Source of the DNA: Oncomelania hupensis
Lineage: Eukaryota > Mollusca > Gastropoda > Littorinimorpha > Pomatiopsidae
Assembly: GCA_036898135.1 (NCBI GenBank)
Contig: CM072516.1
Span: 21,544,657 to 21,608,656, forward strand
DNA length: 64,000 bases
Reading direction: 5' to 3'
Position 1 is the stretch's first letter. Every line of letters starts with the position of its first letter. This document shows, piece by piece, positions 34,700-46,718 of the stretch. The translations under genes and the position numbers were made by a program. The notes beneath the pieces were generated by a model. That model did no database searches, was not told the DNA's origin, and saw nothing but the letters and a program-made list of their open reading frames with translations.

Positions 34700-35480
34700 A
34701 AACAGCCATGGTTTTGCCATAGATCTCCAGCGGAAAACTAGCCTACTCCAAGAAAGGATGCGGGGTAAAAACCAGCGTGTGGCCGTCGTAACGGGTCAAA
34801 CACCGAGTTCTGTTTTGGGGGCAATTTCTAATTGGGTGTATTTAGCTTTTCTCAGCACGAACTTTCAACTGGCTATCACTGGGTGGTGCTAGAAATTTAA
34901 AAGGCATTAGTTTACTGTGTTTGGGACCGCTGGTAGCAAAAGTGTTGATCTTGTTCATTTCTGTTTTTTCTTCCTCTAGTGTTTTTTTTGTTTTGTTTTT
35001 TTTTTGGGGGGAAGAGAGGTGTGGGAATGTGGGTCGTAAGAGTGTAGCGGTCTGGGCACAGGCTAGCCATGTTTCTAAATAAGCAACGCCTGGAAGTGTT
35101 AGTAAGCTTAGTCTACTCGGACGGATGACCCACGCGTGGAAGGCAATCTCCAAACGACACATACAAAGGTTGATACAAGCGCACGACACACCCCAGTCTA
35201 CCCAGCGGTGTATAGGGAGGCCTGCCTGGCACTGTTTAGAACCTGGAAAGGCAAAGCAGTGAAGCAGATTAGATGATAGGCACCGCCCTCATTAAGCTGC
35301 CTTAGAAAAAAGGGAGATTATAAATGCTTCCTTCCACAACGACCAAAAAGGTCACGGGGAAATCTCTACTCAAACCTTTCTATTTTTCTTCTTTCTCCTT
35401 GATCTTTAGCATCATGTTTCCTCTCTTCCGTCGTCTCCGTCTTTCCTTATTCACAACTTTCCGGCACCTCTCATAAAAAC
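34700..35480. other. Unassigned non-coding stretch
   Basis: No supported gene. The segment at about 35030-35290 has repeat-like composition, resembling 39.58-39.80 kb in CTGG...GGCAAAGCAG.G, but I cannot define a family. Confidence 0.4.
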
Positions 35481-35639
35481 TCGTGGGTATCGCCATTATA
35501 AATAAAAACGAGGTTAGAGTGAAACCAAGTTCCGGTCTGGCTTGTTTTGCTTTTCTCAAAGCTTGGTGCTTGACTTTTAAATATGGCAAATTGCCGAAAA
35601 CGACGATTGTTAGAGCCAGAAAACAGTGGGATAAGTATA

Positions 35640-36066
35640 AAAACGGTGGAGGAAGTACATGCTCAGTGAAAGGATGCAAAAACAATCGTAGAGGCCTGTA
35701 TTTGTGGCGACTTCGGAGGTGCGTTGATCACTACCTAATGGTTCATGGAGAGTGCGTGTGTCAGGAACCCTACAAACTGCACACCCCTTCAAATAGTGAC
35801 CAGATAAGAGAGTGGCTTTCAAACTACATTTAAAACGTCCACCGAAGACAATTTTTGTCTGTTCCTTTCATTTTACTGACCGAGAGCCCACCATTCAAAA
35901 TCCATCTCCCCAGCTGTTTCTTGGTTACGACAGCAAAGTGAAGATCGGCAGAAAGCCACCACGAAAACGCCAGTCGTCAGATGGAAGAGCTAGCGATACA
36001 ACGATTAAAGAACGATCATCGACAGAAAGTGAAACAGGACCTGAAGACTCTTGTAGTTTTCCATAG
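35640..36066 (+). pseudogene. THAP-like zinc-finger gene fragment, frameshifted
   Basis: The first frame (35483-35833, useful part from about 35655) reads CSVKGCKNNRRGLYLWRLRR, then PYKLHTPSNSDQIREWLSNYI and a stop. A second frame from 35812 continues LKRPPKTIFVCSFHFTDREP and TIQNPSPQLFLGYD. Together they show C-x4-C and C-x2-H (CSFH) plus the NP.P.L.LGY tail seen in THAP-like proteins of marine invertebrates, some encoded by ISL2EU-type transposons. The indel lies within about 35820-35833. After the domain a basic, Ser/Thr-rich tail ends at 36066. It is either a pseudogene or a sequencing indel. No transposase domain follows. Confidence 0.72.
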
Positions 36067-36083
36067 CTTCGCCGTCGCAACCT

Positions 36084-36293
36084 TCACAAAACACGAAGTA
36101 GTTGACTATGTGAGGGTACGATATCGGTGGCCAGTGACAAATGTTGTCTTCCCACTGTAAACTTGACTGTCACAACTGGGACTTCAAATCCATCAGGCAT
36201 TCTCTGCAACACTTTCTCTTTTATGCTCCCACCAACGTACGCTTTCTCATGTGATTCGACATATTCTTGAATATTTGGAAATAACTCATTCAA
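36084..36293 (-). CDS. Uncharacterised short ORF
   Basis: About 70 codons on the minus strand (NELFPNIQEYVESHEKAYVG, then KEKVLQRMPDGFEVPVVTVK) with non-repetitive, protein-like composition. It ends 18 bp from the 3' end of the THAP-like fragment. No family was recognised. It may be a piece of a transposon gene or chance. Confidence 0.25.
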   Translation of the reverse strand: MNELFPNIQEYVESHEKAYVGGSIKEKVLQRMPDGFEVPVVTVKFTVGRQHLSLATDIVPSHSQLLRVL

Positions 36294-36608
36294 AACACTC
36301 GGATAAACAATACGCGGAGAAAAAAAACGGAAGTATGTTTCACGGTAACGGAAAGAGTTACCCCTCTTACATGGGGGATTCCCGTTGGTGCATAGGATAG
36401 CAGAAAAGTGTGATATGGTCTTGCCTATCCTTCAATACCAACATGTGAGTTTCTTCTCTTCCTTTCCCTTTGCGTTCGTCCTTCTCCCCTGCTCCTCCTC
36501 CTTCTTTTTGAATACATCTCTAATGTGTGGGGGGGGGGTAAAAGGGGGTGTTCGTGGGCCGGGGGGGAGGGTGGGGGAGTGATCGCTGCCTTCATGTGTC
36601 AAAACACA

Positions 36609-36820
36609 GGCGCATTAACCAAGAAGAATGGGGATTGGGAGAGAATTAGTGGATCCCCGATAGTGGAGGAGTAGCGCAGTAGTACATGTATGTATCAAGT
36701 AAACATACCCTCCTCTATCGAGAATCCACTACCCCTCCGCTATCGGGGATCCACTACTCCTCCGCTATCGGGGATCCACTAATTCTCTTCCCTAATCCCA
36801 TTGTTCTTGGTTAATGCGCC
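36609..36820. mobile_element. 212-bp MITE with ~58-bp terminal inverted repeats
   Basis: GGCGCATTAACCAAGAA (from 36609) through GAATTAGTGGATCCCCGATAG is repeated in reverse complement ending GGTTAATGCGCC at 36820. The right arm carries two to three tandem copies of a 25-bp unit (CTCCGCTATCGGGGATCCAC). No target duplication is obvious, and the superfamily cannot be assigned. Confidence 0.85.
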
Positions 36821-36829
36821 GGTGGTCGA

Positions 36830-38400
36830 AGCCTTGTTTAACTTAATCCTATCCAATGTTTGACGCCACATCTTGACGCCACATCTTGACGCATTTAACA
36901 ATTTATGACGTCGTTATAAAATCAGTCTCCTTGGAAAGAACTAATCCTATAATCCTAGTGATCTGCATCGAGAATGGACTGTGTCTTTTTGTTGTTTTGG
37001 GGTTAAAGTGTTTTTTGTGTGTGAGATTTTTTTTTTGGGGTGAGAGGGTGGGGGGGTGGGGGGTGGCTTGTGACACCATCATGTCTAGTCTTTCATTTCA
37101 GAACTTCTGTTTTCTCCTTCCCATCTTTGTTTCTCATCCATTTTCTTTCTTCTTTTCCTGCATGCTTCTTCTTCTTTCCACCACCAGCACGTTGTTCTTC
37201 TTCTTCATCATCTTCCACTCCTTTTTTTTCCCCTTCGTTCCACTCCCATATTTCTTTAAGGCAACTGCAGAATTTTTATTGTATTCTTCTTTTCCTTTCT
37301 CTCATTCTTCTCCTCTTCATAGTTTAATCGTTCTGAAGATACCAAAAAAAAAAAAATCTTTATATCATATAATAATTATTTAATTGCGGTAAATACGTAC
37401 CAACACAACCAACAACGAAGACGACATGAATTTGAATTTAATTACATCGTTGAATGATAAATAGGACAATTACAGTGCAATTGAAGTGATTGACGGTATC
37501 ACAAATAGTTGCTTTGATAATTAAAGTTCAAAATAATAACCGTTATTATATAGCTGATAAATCTTAGGTTAAATGAATGAATTAATTAATAATTTATACA
37601 GCGCGCAAATATCTCCACGCCGACGGGCATGATCGCAGCGCTGAATCTTAGGTTGAAGAAGGGAAACATGAGTTATATTAAGATAATGAGGGTCTGCTTT
37701 CCTTATCCTTTATACCTTTCGTTGCTCGCTTCCTTCAAGCCACCTTTGGTTGTTGTTTTATCCAATCTCATTTATGAAATATCACTAACGTGAAATGACG
37801 TCAAAGAAAACAAATTCATTCTCCCCTTCCTTCTACTTCTTTCTACAGACTCTACTTCCAGTACCCCCTCCCCCCTCCCACAGCCATCCACCCCACCATA
37901 CTCCATACTGCCCTATCCTCTACTTCCTTTTTCTTCTCATCCTCCACCTTCTTGTCGTCAATCCCTTTGTGATTATGTCGTCGTGGTGGCCATTCTTAAC
38001 CGTTCAGGACAACACGATCTACGTCATAAAGCAGACTTACCTATTGATAAAACGCTGATAACAAAAAAGCGTGCAAAAACGAGCATTTCAATAATAATGC
38101 CAACCGCCTTGAAAAAGTGCAGCTAAGAGTCGACAACGTCGAAATGCATTTTCAGCACTCCAGACTATAATGCCCCCCACACTTGAGGCATGTCTTGGCG
38201 CACAACAGAAGAAATGGGAAAAAAGGGCCCACTCGAAAACGGCGAGTGGAAATGCTATTTATCTTTGTCAACACCGGCGTTGATCGCTTTCTGTACAAAT
38301 GTATCGTTTGCGATTGAAATGTTGATCACGTTTTCTTATCACACTCTCCCCCACTTACTCCCCACTCCCTCTACACCCCAATTCCACCCCACTGTGGGAC
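36830..38400. other. Unassigned non-coding stretch, CT-rich in parts
   Basis: No supported gene. Pyrimidine-rich patches at about 37100-37330 and 37810-37950 produce long low-complexity ORFs. Confidence 0.45.
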
Positions 38401-38408
38401 GGCTAAAC

Positions 38409-38450
38409 CACACACACGCACACACACACACACACCCGCACCCACCCGCA

Positions 38451-38481
<31 letters not shown>

Positions 38482-38482
38482 C
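38409..38482. repeat. Interrupted (CA)n tract
   Basis: CA repeats with CCCGCA interruptions, followed by a C run near 38530-38560. Confidence 0.93.
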
Positions 38483-38777
38483 ACACATGCCGACACTTAC
38501 TTCCCGCCCACAACCTTTGCCCTCTTAGCAGCCCCCCCTCCCCCCCCCCCCCACCCCCGTTTTGAACTCGCGTTTTTTTTTTAGTTATACCGACTGACCT
38601 TGCAGTAAGATTTATAGCCGTGCACAAGTGACGACAGGATTAGCAATTCAAGTCTGTTTCTTATTTTATTTTTAAATGCCTCTTTTTATCTTCACACTCT
38701 GTCATGTTCATGGTTGGTTTTAGATTTGGTGTGTTTGTGTGTGGGGGGGGGGAAAGGGGTAGGAAGGGGGTGGCTAG

Positions 38778-39014
38778 GTAGAGACGCCGTTACTCTGACA
38801 TACACTTGAAACTCTACGGACTTTCTTTTGACGGCCCCGTTATTTTGACGTCAAAACAATGTTCCGTTAGGGTTAGGGATGTGTTAGGCTTAGGGTTAGG
38901 TTAGGGTTTGGGTTAGGGATAGCTTCAAAAAAATTGAAAAATGTCAAAATAATGTTACAAGTGTCAAAATAATGTATGTAGAGTTTCATGTCAGTCATCA
39001 CAATGGCGTTTCTA
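38778..39014. mobile_element. GT-bounded inverted-repeat element P2, copy a
   Basis: GTAGAGACGCCGTTACTCTGA (38778 on) is matched in imperfect reverse complement ending GGCGTTTCTAC (39014). AAACTCTAC occurs in both arms. The interior carries TTAGGG-like repeats (38867-38925) and repeats of TGTCAAAATAATG. A (GT)n tract follows immediately. Confidence 0.75.
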
Positions 39015-39019
39015 CACGG

Positions 39020-39021
<2 letters not shown>

Positions 39022-39084
<63 letters not shown>

Positions 39085-39107
39085 TGTGTGTGTGTGTGTG
39101 TGTGTGG
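39022..39107. repeat. (GT)n between P2 copies
   Basis: A GT tract of about 43 units with one GGG interruption separates two P2 elements. Confidence 0.97.
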
Positions 39108-39112
39108 GCATA

Positions 39113-39388
39113 TAGAAACGACGTTCTGATGACACACACATGAAACTCCACATGGTTTCTTCTGACTTTTTTGGAAGGCCGTACTATTTTGACGTCAAAA
39201 TAGTGCTCCGTTGAGTTAGAGCTGTTTTACCATTATGGTTAGGTTAAGGGTTAGGGTTTGGGTTAGGGTCAGGGTAAGGGATAGCTTCAAAAATTTGAAA
39301 ATGTCAAAATAATGTCAAAGAAATGGAAAATGTGTCAAAATAATTCCTGTGGTTTTTTTTCACAACAGTCATCAGAACGTCGTTTCTA
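39113..39388. mobile_element. GT-bounded inverted-repeat element P2, copy b (276 bp)
   Basis: A perfect 21-bp inverted repeat (39113-39133 and 39368-39388; TAGAAACGACGTTCTGA...) bounds an interior with TTAGGG-like motifs (39235-39280), CTATTTTGACGTCAAAATAG and TGTCAAAATAATG repeats. (GT)n lies on both sides. It is homologous to copy a. Confidence 0.87.
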
Positions 39389-39395
39389 CAAAAAT

Positions 39396-39417
39396 ATGTG
39401 TGTGTGTTTGTGTGGGC

Positions 39418-39493
<76 letters not shown>
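39396..39493. repeat. (GT)n right of P2 copy b
   Basis: An interrupted GT tract. Confidence 0.95.
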
Positions 39494-39494
<1 letters not shown>

Positions 39495-40254
39495 GGAGGA
39501 TGGGAGAACGGGGACTCTTTTGAGGCTTTATTTTGCCAAAAGTCCAGAAGTTACAAGTTCGGTTGAATATGTGGATTGGGGCCGCCAAAGGTGAAGTAAC
39601 ATCGCACACCAATCATGTGGGGTACCTGGTTTCCCTTGCGAACTGGGAATGGTAAAGCAGCGGAGGCCCAACGTAAGCCTCGGGCAGTCCCAGCTACGCA
39701 GTGTCAGTAGGAGTGAGCTCGTTGTTACACTAATAGGGAGCCAGACTATACACACAGCGTAGCTAAGACGGGCGAAGTCATTCCCGATCAAGTCAGTGAG
39801 AGGGAGTAGGTTTCGCCCCTTTTAACTATGCTGTATACGTAGGGTGCAATCATTAGTGTTCCTAACGTTATCTGATATGAATGTGATTGGCTTGATCATT
39901 AATTGCTTCCTCGCTTCACTGCCTGTTTGCATTACACAAACGGCGGATAGTCTGAGATAGACTTTAATGTACAGAATATGGACCTAGCGTAAAACAGGTT
40001 CATTATGAAGGGTGTAGAAGAACATGTGTAGGAGAGGGAGTGGGGTGGGGGTGGGAGGAGTATTGGGGGAGGGGTATTTATGGGTGCACGTAATGTTTAA
40101 GGTCCACAAGGAGACGTTTAATGTATAGGCCTAGCCGTGGAACACTTTAATAGTGGACGCATTTTGAGGGGTTGGAATAGGGTGGAGGAAAAGGGCACAG
40201 AAAGTTTAAGGTATGGCGACCGGAAGGGTATGAGTGATGGAGAAATAGAGAGAA

Positions 40255-40255
<1 letters not shown>
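39494..40255. other. Unassigned stretch
   Basis: No supported gene. It has G-rich runs at about 40030-40075. Confidence 0.4.
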
Positions 40256-40297
<42 letters not shown>

Positions 40298-40430
40298 GAG
40301 AGAGAGAGAGAGTGAGAGAGAGAGTGTGTGTAGGTGTGCGTGTGTGTGGAGGAGTAAAAATCAGAGAGAGAGAGAGAGAGAAGAAGAAGAAGAAGAAGAA
40401 GAAGAAGAAGAAGAAGAAGAAGAAGAAGAA
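40256..40430. repeat. (GA)n then (GAA)n tracts
   Basis: GA repeats (about 40256-40324), a short GT run, GA again and then GAA (40380-40430). Confidence 0.95.
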
Positions 40431-40605
40431 AACATCATAAACAAAAGCATTGTTGCCGCCATCGTCGTCGACAAAACCATCATCACCACCACCCCCACAA
40501 TCTCCACCGCCAACGCTTTAAAAAAAAACTATAAAAAAAACTATTCTCCTACTTTCCTTTCTCACTTCCTCCTGTTCTTCTGGTCCTCCCCCTCCTCTTC
40601 ATTAC

Positions 40606-40671
<66 letters not shown>

Positions 40672-40674
40672 ATC
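40606..40674. repeat. (ATC)n microsatellite
   Basis: About 23 ATC units, with more degenerate ATC/CAA units to about 40750. Confidence 0.95.
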
Positions 40675-40799
40675 CGTCGTCGTCATTATCATCATCATCA
40701 TTAGCAGTAGCGGCATCATCATCTTCATCATCATCATCAACAACAACAACAATCACCCCCACAACCACCATCTGTTATTGATCCTTTTTCACGTGAGTA

Positions 40800-42700
40800 A
40801 TCGCAACGTGTCATTTACTTTTTTTTGCTAATTTGGCTTGTTTCCTCCTTTTTTGTTTGTTTTATGTTTTGGTGTTGTTGATGATCGACCTCTTTAGGTA
40901 AGCATAATTTATTTATTGTATCATTCCTATTTTTCCTCATCAATCTATTTTATTATTTTGCCCTGTGTGTGTATGTATGTGTTAATGATGATGTTGAGGC
41001 GGAGAAGGAAGATAGAAATGAAATTATTTAGCGCGATTCACAACAAGGTGAGCTCAAAGCGCTGTGCCGACACCTGCAAGCGTACACAAAAATAAGGATA
41101 TTTTGTGTTTGTGTTTGCGGACGCTCGTGTGTCTGTGCCTGTCTGTCTAGTTGTCTTTATTGCTTGTCTTCCCAGCCTGCTTGTCTGCCTGCCTGTCCCT
41201 TTGAGTCTCCGCCTACCTTCTCTGTAGGTAATGTTGGAACCGGTGTGTGTGTGTGGGGGGGGGGGGGGGTGCGTGTGTAGGTGAGTGTGTGTATGTGTGT
41301 GTGTGTGTGTTTATGCCTATGTAACTATCGTTCCGTCTTTCTACAGGTGTTCGTCTCCTTTGCCTGCCTGTCTACATAGTAAATGTGCTGGAACCGCTGC
41401 TAGAACAGTATAATATACTAGTAGTCTAGAAGGTTGCCTCTCTTTTCACTGGCGGTTTATCGTCGTCTGCATACACTATTCATGGGGAAGGGAAGGCGAG
41501 GAGAAGTGGGGGAAAGGGATGGGGAGATGGGTGGGACATGTTCATGTTCCCAAATAAAGGTGTTGTGATGGAACTGGTGGACCTGTGAGAATTTAGACCG
41601 TCTGTTCATACAGACCTGTTTGAACAAACCACTGGGGGAACCTACATCTGGGGATACAGTCTTGAGGGAAAATAGGCCTGGGGGAACATAAACCTAGATA
41701 ATAAATCTGAGGGTACATTGGGCTGACCCTGATTAATGGTGTGTCGATATGGCGGTATGTTATGGATTATTTGACAGACTTCTGTAACGGTAATTTAATG
41801 TTGTGCCGGGTATAAATACTACCATTGCTTGCTCTTTCATAATTATTCTATATTTAATAATATTGCACGGTTTACGCATTATTCCGATTTATCGGTGTTT
41901 TTCACCCTCCCCCCCCCCTACTCCCCTCTCTCTCCCTCTCTCTCTCTCTCCCTCTCTCTCTCTCTATCTCTCGCTCTCCATTAAGAATGCGTCGTCGGCT
42001 GCAGATACCTTGTCAACGGGAGCTAACTGGTGACAGATTGGTAGAATCGGAAAAACAGGTTGCGATTGCCTACCTTGTCCCGCGAGATCGACCACTTTCT
42101 CTTTTTCAGCTCTAACGAGTGCTTGTCGCCTGTACGTCAGTGTGCACACAAGCTATGCTAATGAGGCCTGGGCTACTGGACTAAGGACTCGCCCTGCTTA
42201 GCTGCGTTGCCCCAAGGACGAAAATATGTTTGAACGGGCTGTGTTTTGAACAGTGACTAGCATCGTCGTTCTTTATCATCAGCAATCGATAGTGCTTCAA
42301 TGCCCTCTCCGATTGCAAGCGCTACGACCAGTGCTATCGAACGGTGCCAGGACATTGTAGCCTGATTAGAGGACACGTACGGTGTGTTGACACTCGAGCA
42401 GCAGCCTACACAGCAGCAGCATCAATAACCACTAGCGGCTTATACGGCCTAATAAACGGAACTGCGTGTATGTAGTACTAGTAGTTAGATCAGCGCTCTG
42501 AGCTGCCGGTTGTGTTTCCTAATATTGACACAGCTCTGCTTGCTCTTGACACACATGTCCTAGCAAGATGTGGCGTAGATAAATCTTCCACCTTAGCCAT
42601 CAAACGCTGTGGTTTGGATTTCTTTGCTACTAGGAGAACAAAAGAAGCAAAAAATATTGATCTAAGGCAGCTAGGAGCGACTTAGGTTTTTCCGATAGTG
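40800..42700. other. Unassigned stretch
   Basis: No supported gene. A retroposon 3'-end-like block (AGCGCGATTC...GAGCTCAAAGCGCTG, minus orientation) lies near 41030-41065. GT and G runs occur at about 41243-41310 and CT at about 41930-41976. Confidence 0.4.
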
Positions 42701-42779
42701 AGTGTTTGTGGAGTGTATTGACCATCAGGCTAGTGTCCGAGCGGTGTCAGGACAGTGGTGGTGGCTCCAGTCTCCAGTA

Positions 42780-42847
42780 TGGCAGGCTCCAGGCTCCGCT
42801 CCAAGTTTCCCTGGCTCAAACACTCCACAGGCGACGAGGATGTCTGT
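42780..42847 (+). CDS. Very short candidate first exon
   Basis: ATG at 42780 opens MAGSRLRSKFPWLKHSTGDED and reaches a stop after 24 codons, where TCT|GTCAGTAA could be a donor. The composition is protein-like and non-repetitive, and it lies just before a minisatellite. With no second exon or database match this is a weak call. Confidence 0.2.
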
Positions 42848-42855
42848 CAGTAAAA

Positions 42856-43050
42856 GCTTAATCAATCTTGATGTTGTAACATTCGTAGAGCTTGATCAAT
42901 GTGTATGTCGCAACATTGTAGACGCTTGATTAATCTTGACGTTGTAACATTGTGGAAGATGGAAGCTTGATCAATCTTGATGTTGTAACATTGACCAATC
43001 GTGACGTTGTCCATTCTCGGAGTTTGATCAGTATTGATGTTGTCCTTTTA
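42856..43050 (+). repeat. Degenerate ~50-bp minisatellite
   Basis: AGCTTGATCAATCTTGATGT followed by TGTAACATT recurs about five times with substitutions (near 42857, 42888, 42922, 42964, 43020). Confidence 0.75.
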
Positions 43051-44930
43051 AGCTTCAGATATCTACAAGCTATAGCATCTATCATGCCGGTCTTTGCGCA
43101 GCCCTTGCTCTCTGAAATACTAAAATGTTGGCTTGTTGTTCCTCATGTTACTGTCAACCTCTTCTTCTTCCTTCTTCATTATAAATAGTTGTCATGAAAT
43201 CCAGATCATTTTGGTGCTGTCTTTAGTGATTGTTTTCAAGCTTGCCTTCTTAATTATAAACGGTTGTCATGTTATAAAATTGCGATGAATTTTGTCTTAA
43301 ATGTACCCTCTCACACACATCCCCAAAAGCGGATTGAATCTTGAATGCTTAACCCGTTCCCTGCCTACCGGACGTCCACTGACCTCCTAAGGTAGTACAC
43401 TGCTCCATTTTAGGATACCAAACATCGTGCAACCATTGGCATGAACTAGCCCAAAAGTCCTTCTATGTTGCCAGAAGGTTATTCAGCCCACATTCGTTAT
43501 GTGTTAGTCTGTTTGTACCACATTGATGACATATTATTTGTCTACCAAATGGAGCTTGAAACATTGATCAATTGTTGTAGTTGTTGTCACTGTGGAATTC
43601 CAACCTTATTTGGAAGTTTCAATGTTGAGGCCGGGGCTCAATGTTTTGATGTTTTATAAGCTTGACGTTTTCTTGTGGGCTGCTTATAGTACTGCTGGCA
43701 TTGAAGTCCCGAAGAAGCTCTTTAGTGAAATACATGTGTAGATAACCTTTTATCTGGTTTATTTCTCCTTTGGCTTTGTAACTCTCTTTCTGGCCTATTG
43801 GTAATCATAATCATTAAAAACAGTGATCAGTTTGGCCTTAGCTGGCATTGTTTAGCACTGCCGTCTGTTGGAATCCGCCCTCTTCTGTTGCAGTCAAAGA
43901 TTTGTTTCTCTCATCATGACTGCTCACCCTTTAAATAAAAAAATAAACAAATTTCAGTTCTCCAATCTAATTCTATACCCGCTTGTTATTGCAAACCACT
44001 CCATCGTCCTATATAGGACGCAAATCTCAAATACAGTGCGATGTGCTATTATCATAATAGTGCCCTGTTCCATATTGCAATAAGACATGCTAAGTGCACA
44101 TCTCTCCTGTGAGATCTTTTTATACCGCTCCAATTTTGTCTGGTGTTTCTCGTCTTCATTCTTTGCAATGATTGTTCACTGTTCAAAAAATCACATCCTA
44201 AATTCAATGCAATGTTCTCTTATAATAGTTTGTCCATATTGTTCCATATTAAATTGCACAGACCTGATCTGAGTACAGCATGTGCACCTCTCTAACACTG
44301 ATAATTTTTGTGGGATTTTAAAATTCTTTTTGCTTTGATGTTAGCAGAAGAAAGGAAAAAAAAAAACGTAAACAAGGAATATATAATTGTTCCAAATGTT
44401 AGCCTTTATTAAAAATTAAAAAATAATACAAAGTTTCCTCAGCATAAAATGAATCACACACGATTCAAATTCGATTGCAGATAAATTTACGTTGATGTAG
44501 TGGAACTGAATGTTGGCTGTGACTTGGTTATGACATGAATAGATATTATTTGCAATTGTCTTCAATTTAATCTACAGATATATAAGCTTTTAGACTTTTA
44601 TATAAGCTTGCTTGCTTGTTGTTTGTCCTGGGCACCCTTTTGTTTGTTTGTCATGCGTTTTCACTTGATTATAAAAACGTGCGTGTTTTAAACCAATGTA
44701 CAGGCACAAATACTACCTGTCTTCCCCCGTTCCCATCTCCATCTCCATCTCCCACTATTCCACCTCCATCTCATCGCCGTCCCAACCCCAACAGCCCTGG
44801 GGACCTGTCATTCACACTCAGCCTTTATCTGAAACCGTAGGACATCATCATGACATTTGCAGGTTAAATGATGCATTGACAATAATCAAGAACTGAATTA
44901 ACTCTGATGTAAGGAAAAAAATATTACACA
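43051..44930. other. Unassigned stretch
   Basis: No supported gene. Two loosely similar segments at about 44000-44085 and 44190-44285 (GCAATGTTC/GTGCCCTGTTCCATATT, TGCTAAGTGCACATCTCTC) suggest an old duplication. Confidence 0.4.
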
Positions 44931-44933
44931 TGA

Positions 44934-44949
44934 CGACGACGACGACGAC

Positions 44950-45048
<99 letters not shown>
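44934..45048. repeat. (GAC)n-(GAT)n microsatellite
   Basis: A few GAC units lead into about 33 GAT units. Confidence 0.97.
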
Positions 45049-45187
45049 CCACTTGTATCGCGCCTAAAACAAAAATCTCCATGTCCTTTGAAGATACGCT
45101 TTTGATACACATACAGCCTCCGCGTTCTCAGTCAAACCGTTTAAAGTTAATATTTAATCATGAATCAGTTAATTTAATAAATTTTAT

Positions 45188-45500
45188 TTAATCAATCTTA
45201 TATAGCGCTTTTTCAGCTCAAGAGCTGCTCAAGGCGCTGGTCAATACAGGATCTAACTCAAGCCACCCGCCACCCAAGCTGCCCACATGCAACCTTTGGG
45301 TGCATAGTCTGACGCCCAGACGACTGAGCACAATCCTGGGCGACCGGGGATTGGAAGAAAGGACCCAGTGCATGCTGGGTGTTTTTTTGTGTAACCGGCA
45401 TTCACCCGTCTAGAAAATGAGCGTCAGGATTTTTAAAGTCCATGCCGTGGAATACATGCGTGCACAAACTAGACCCTCGTTTTTTACTCTCATCCGCAGT
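45188..45500 (-). mobile_element. Minus-strand SINE, second copy of the 6.2-kb family
   Basis: It begins TTATATAGCGC (reverse complement of the shared 3' end) and continues through GAGCTGCTCAAGGCGCTGG, GATCTAACTCAAG, CCCAGACGACTGAGCACAATC and GCGTCAGGATTTTTAAAGTCC. This copy is uninterrupted and shows the layout the 6.2-kb copy had before its two insertions. Confidence 0.75.
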
Positions 45501-46710
45501 TTCAGATTAAAATAAATTGTACACGTTTCAAGAATGTAATGGATGTCGTAGTTTCACAGAATCCTGTGGCATGTCTTTGTAATGTCTAGTGTAATTGCTT
45601 ACCGTTCTACTCGTGTTTTATTAGTTTTGTTGATGCCAGTGATCATCAATACAGTGATCTTCTTCTTCGAACTTCCATACACAATGTGTCATTGTTTTAT
45701 GTATTGCAACATCTTTTTTTTCCTGGATGACGTGATTGATGGAGATTAAAATTATTAACGTACGTAGCCTAGACCATCAAGGAAGATGATTAATGCTATG
45801 ATTATTTTTTTTAATTCACGAATAACTTCATCGTACAGCATTCAAAATACCTTGGAATGCATTTTTTAAACTATTCTTTATTGTAAGGTGGCATAAAAAA
45901 AAATTGTACATCATTATTATTTTGTTTACTAGACTAACGATCCAACTCTAGACTCGTCGAACTCGTCGATTACTAAACTGTGTTCGTTCGACACACGATA
46001 TGACCTTACTCCGCCATGACTTCACATTAGCACGAAATTGTGAAGCGATTATAAATTGATCCAGCTAGTGCAGTGCAGGAGTTGACAGTAAATGGCGGAG
46101 ATTACAAGTATTTTTTTATTGAGTGTAGACCGTGTTGTTATTCCAGTTGATTACATTTTGTTTATTTCAGTCTTATAATTGAGATAATGCAGATAGAAAC
46201 TATTTGCACATTGGGTCAACCATATCATGAACTGAAATGCGGCAGATTGCTTGTACTTATCTAATGGAGATAACGGAGATTATACATATTTACGCATTTT
46301 GGATGAAGAAGGGATGGAGAGTACTTCTTTATACGTATTGGGTCAATATCTGACCTGGTACTAGCTAGGGTTTAGGTCAAAAGCTGAACCTAAACACAGT
46401 GATAATTAAACATTTAATGCAACAAATGAGCTGACGGAGGTTATGATTATTTATGTTTTATTTAATCTGATAGAGATTTCAGTTATTTACGCTTTTAGGT
46501 CATCAGGCCAACTCACATTTTTCGTAGCCGATTTGTTTGTCAAAGTTGTATGTGCAGATCTTGCAATAGCGCGATTTTGCTTGTACATAATTATAGTAAT
46601 TATACAAACAGTGAAAGGTAGAAGAGCATGGGTTTTGTCAATGGGAATAATCAAGTGTCACACAGGTCCTGTTGTAGCTGTAGCGTCCTCTTTACAGAGA
46701 CCACTAGGTA
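45501..46710. other. Unassigned stretch
   Basis: No gene, tRNA or clear repeat could be supported. Confidence 0.4.
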
Positions 46711-46718
46711 ATGATCAA

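Noticed and set aside
38867..39280. True telomere or subtelomere
   Set aside because: TTAGGG-like motifs are irregular, short and lie inside inverted-repeat elements on both strands. There is no long uniform array.
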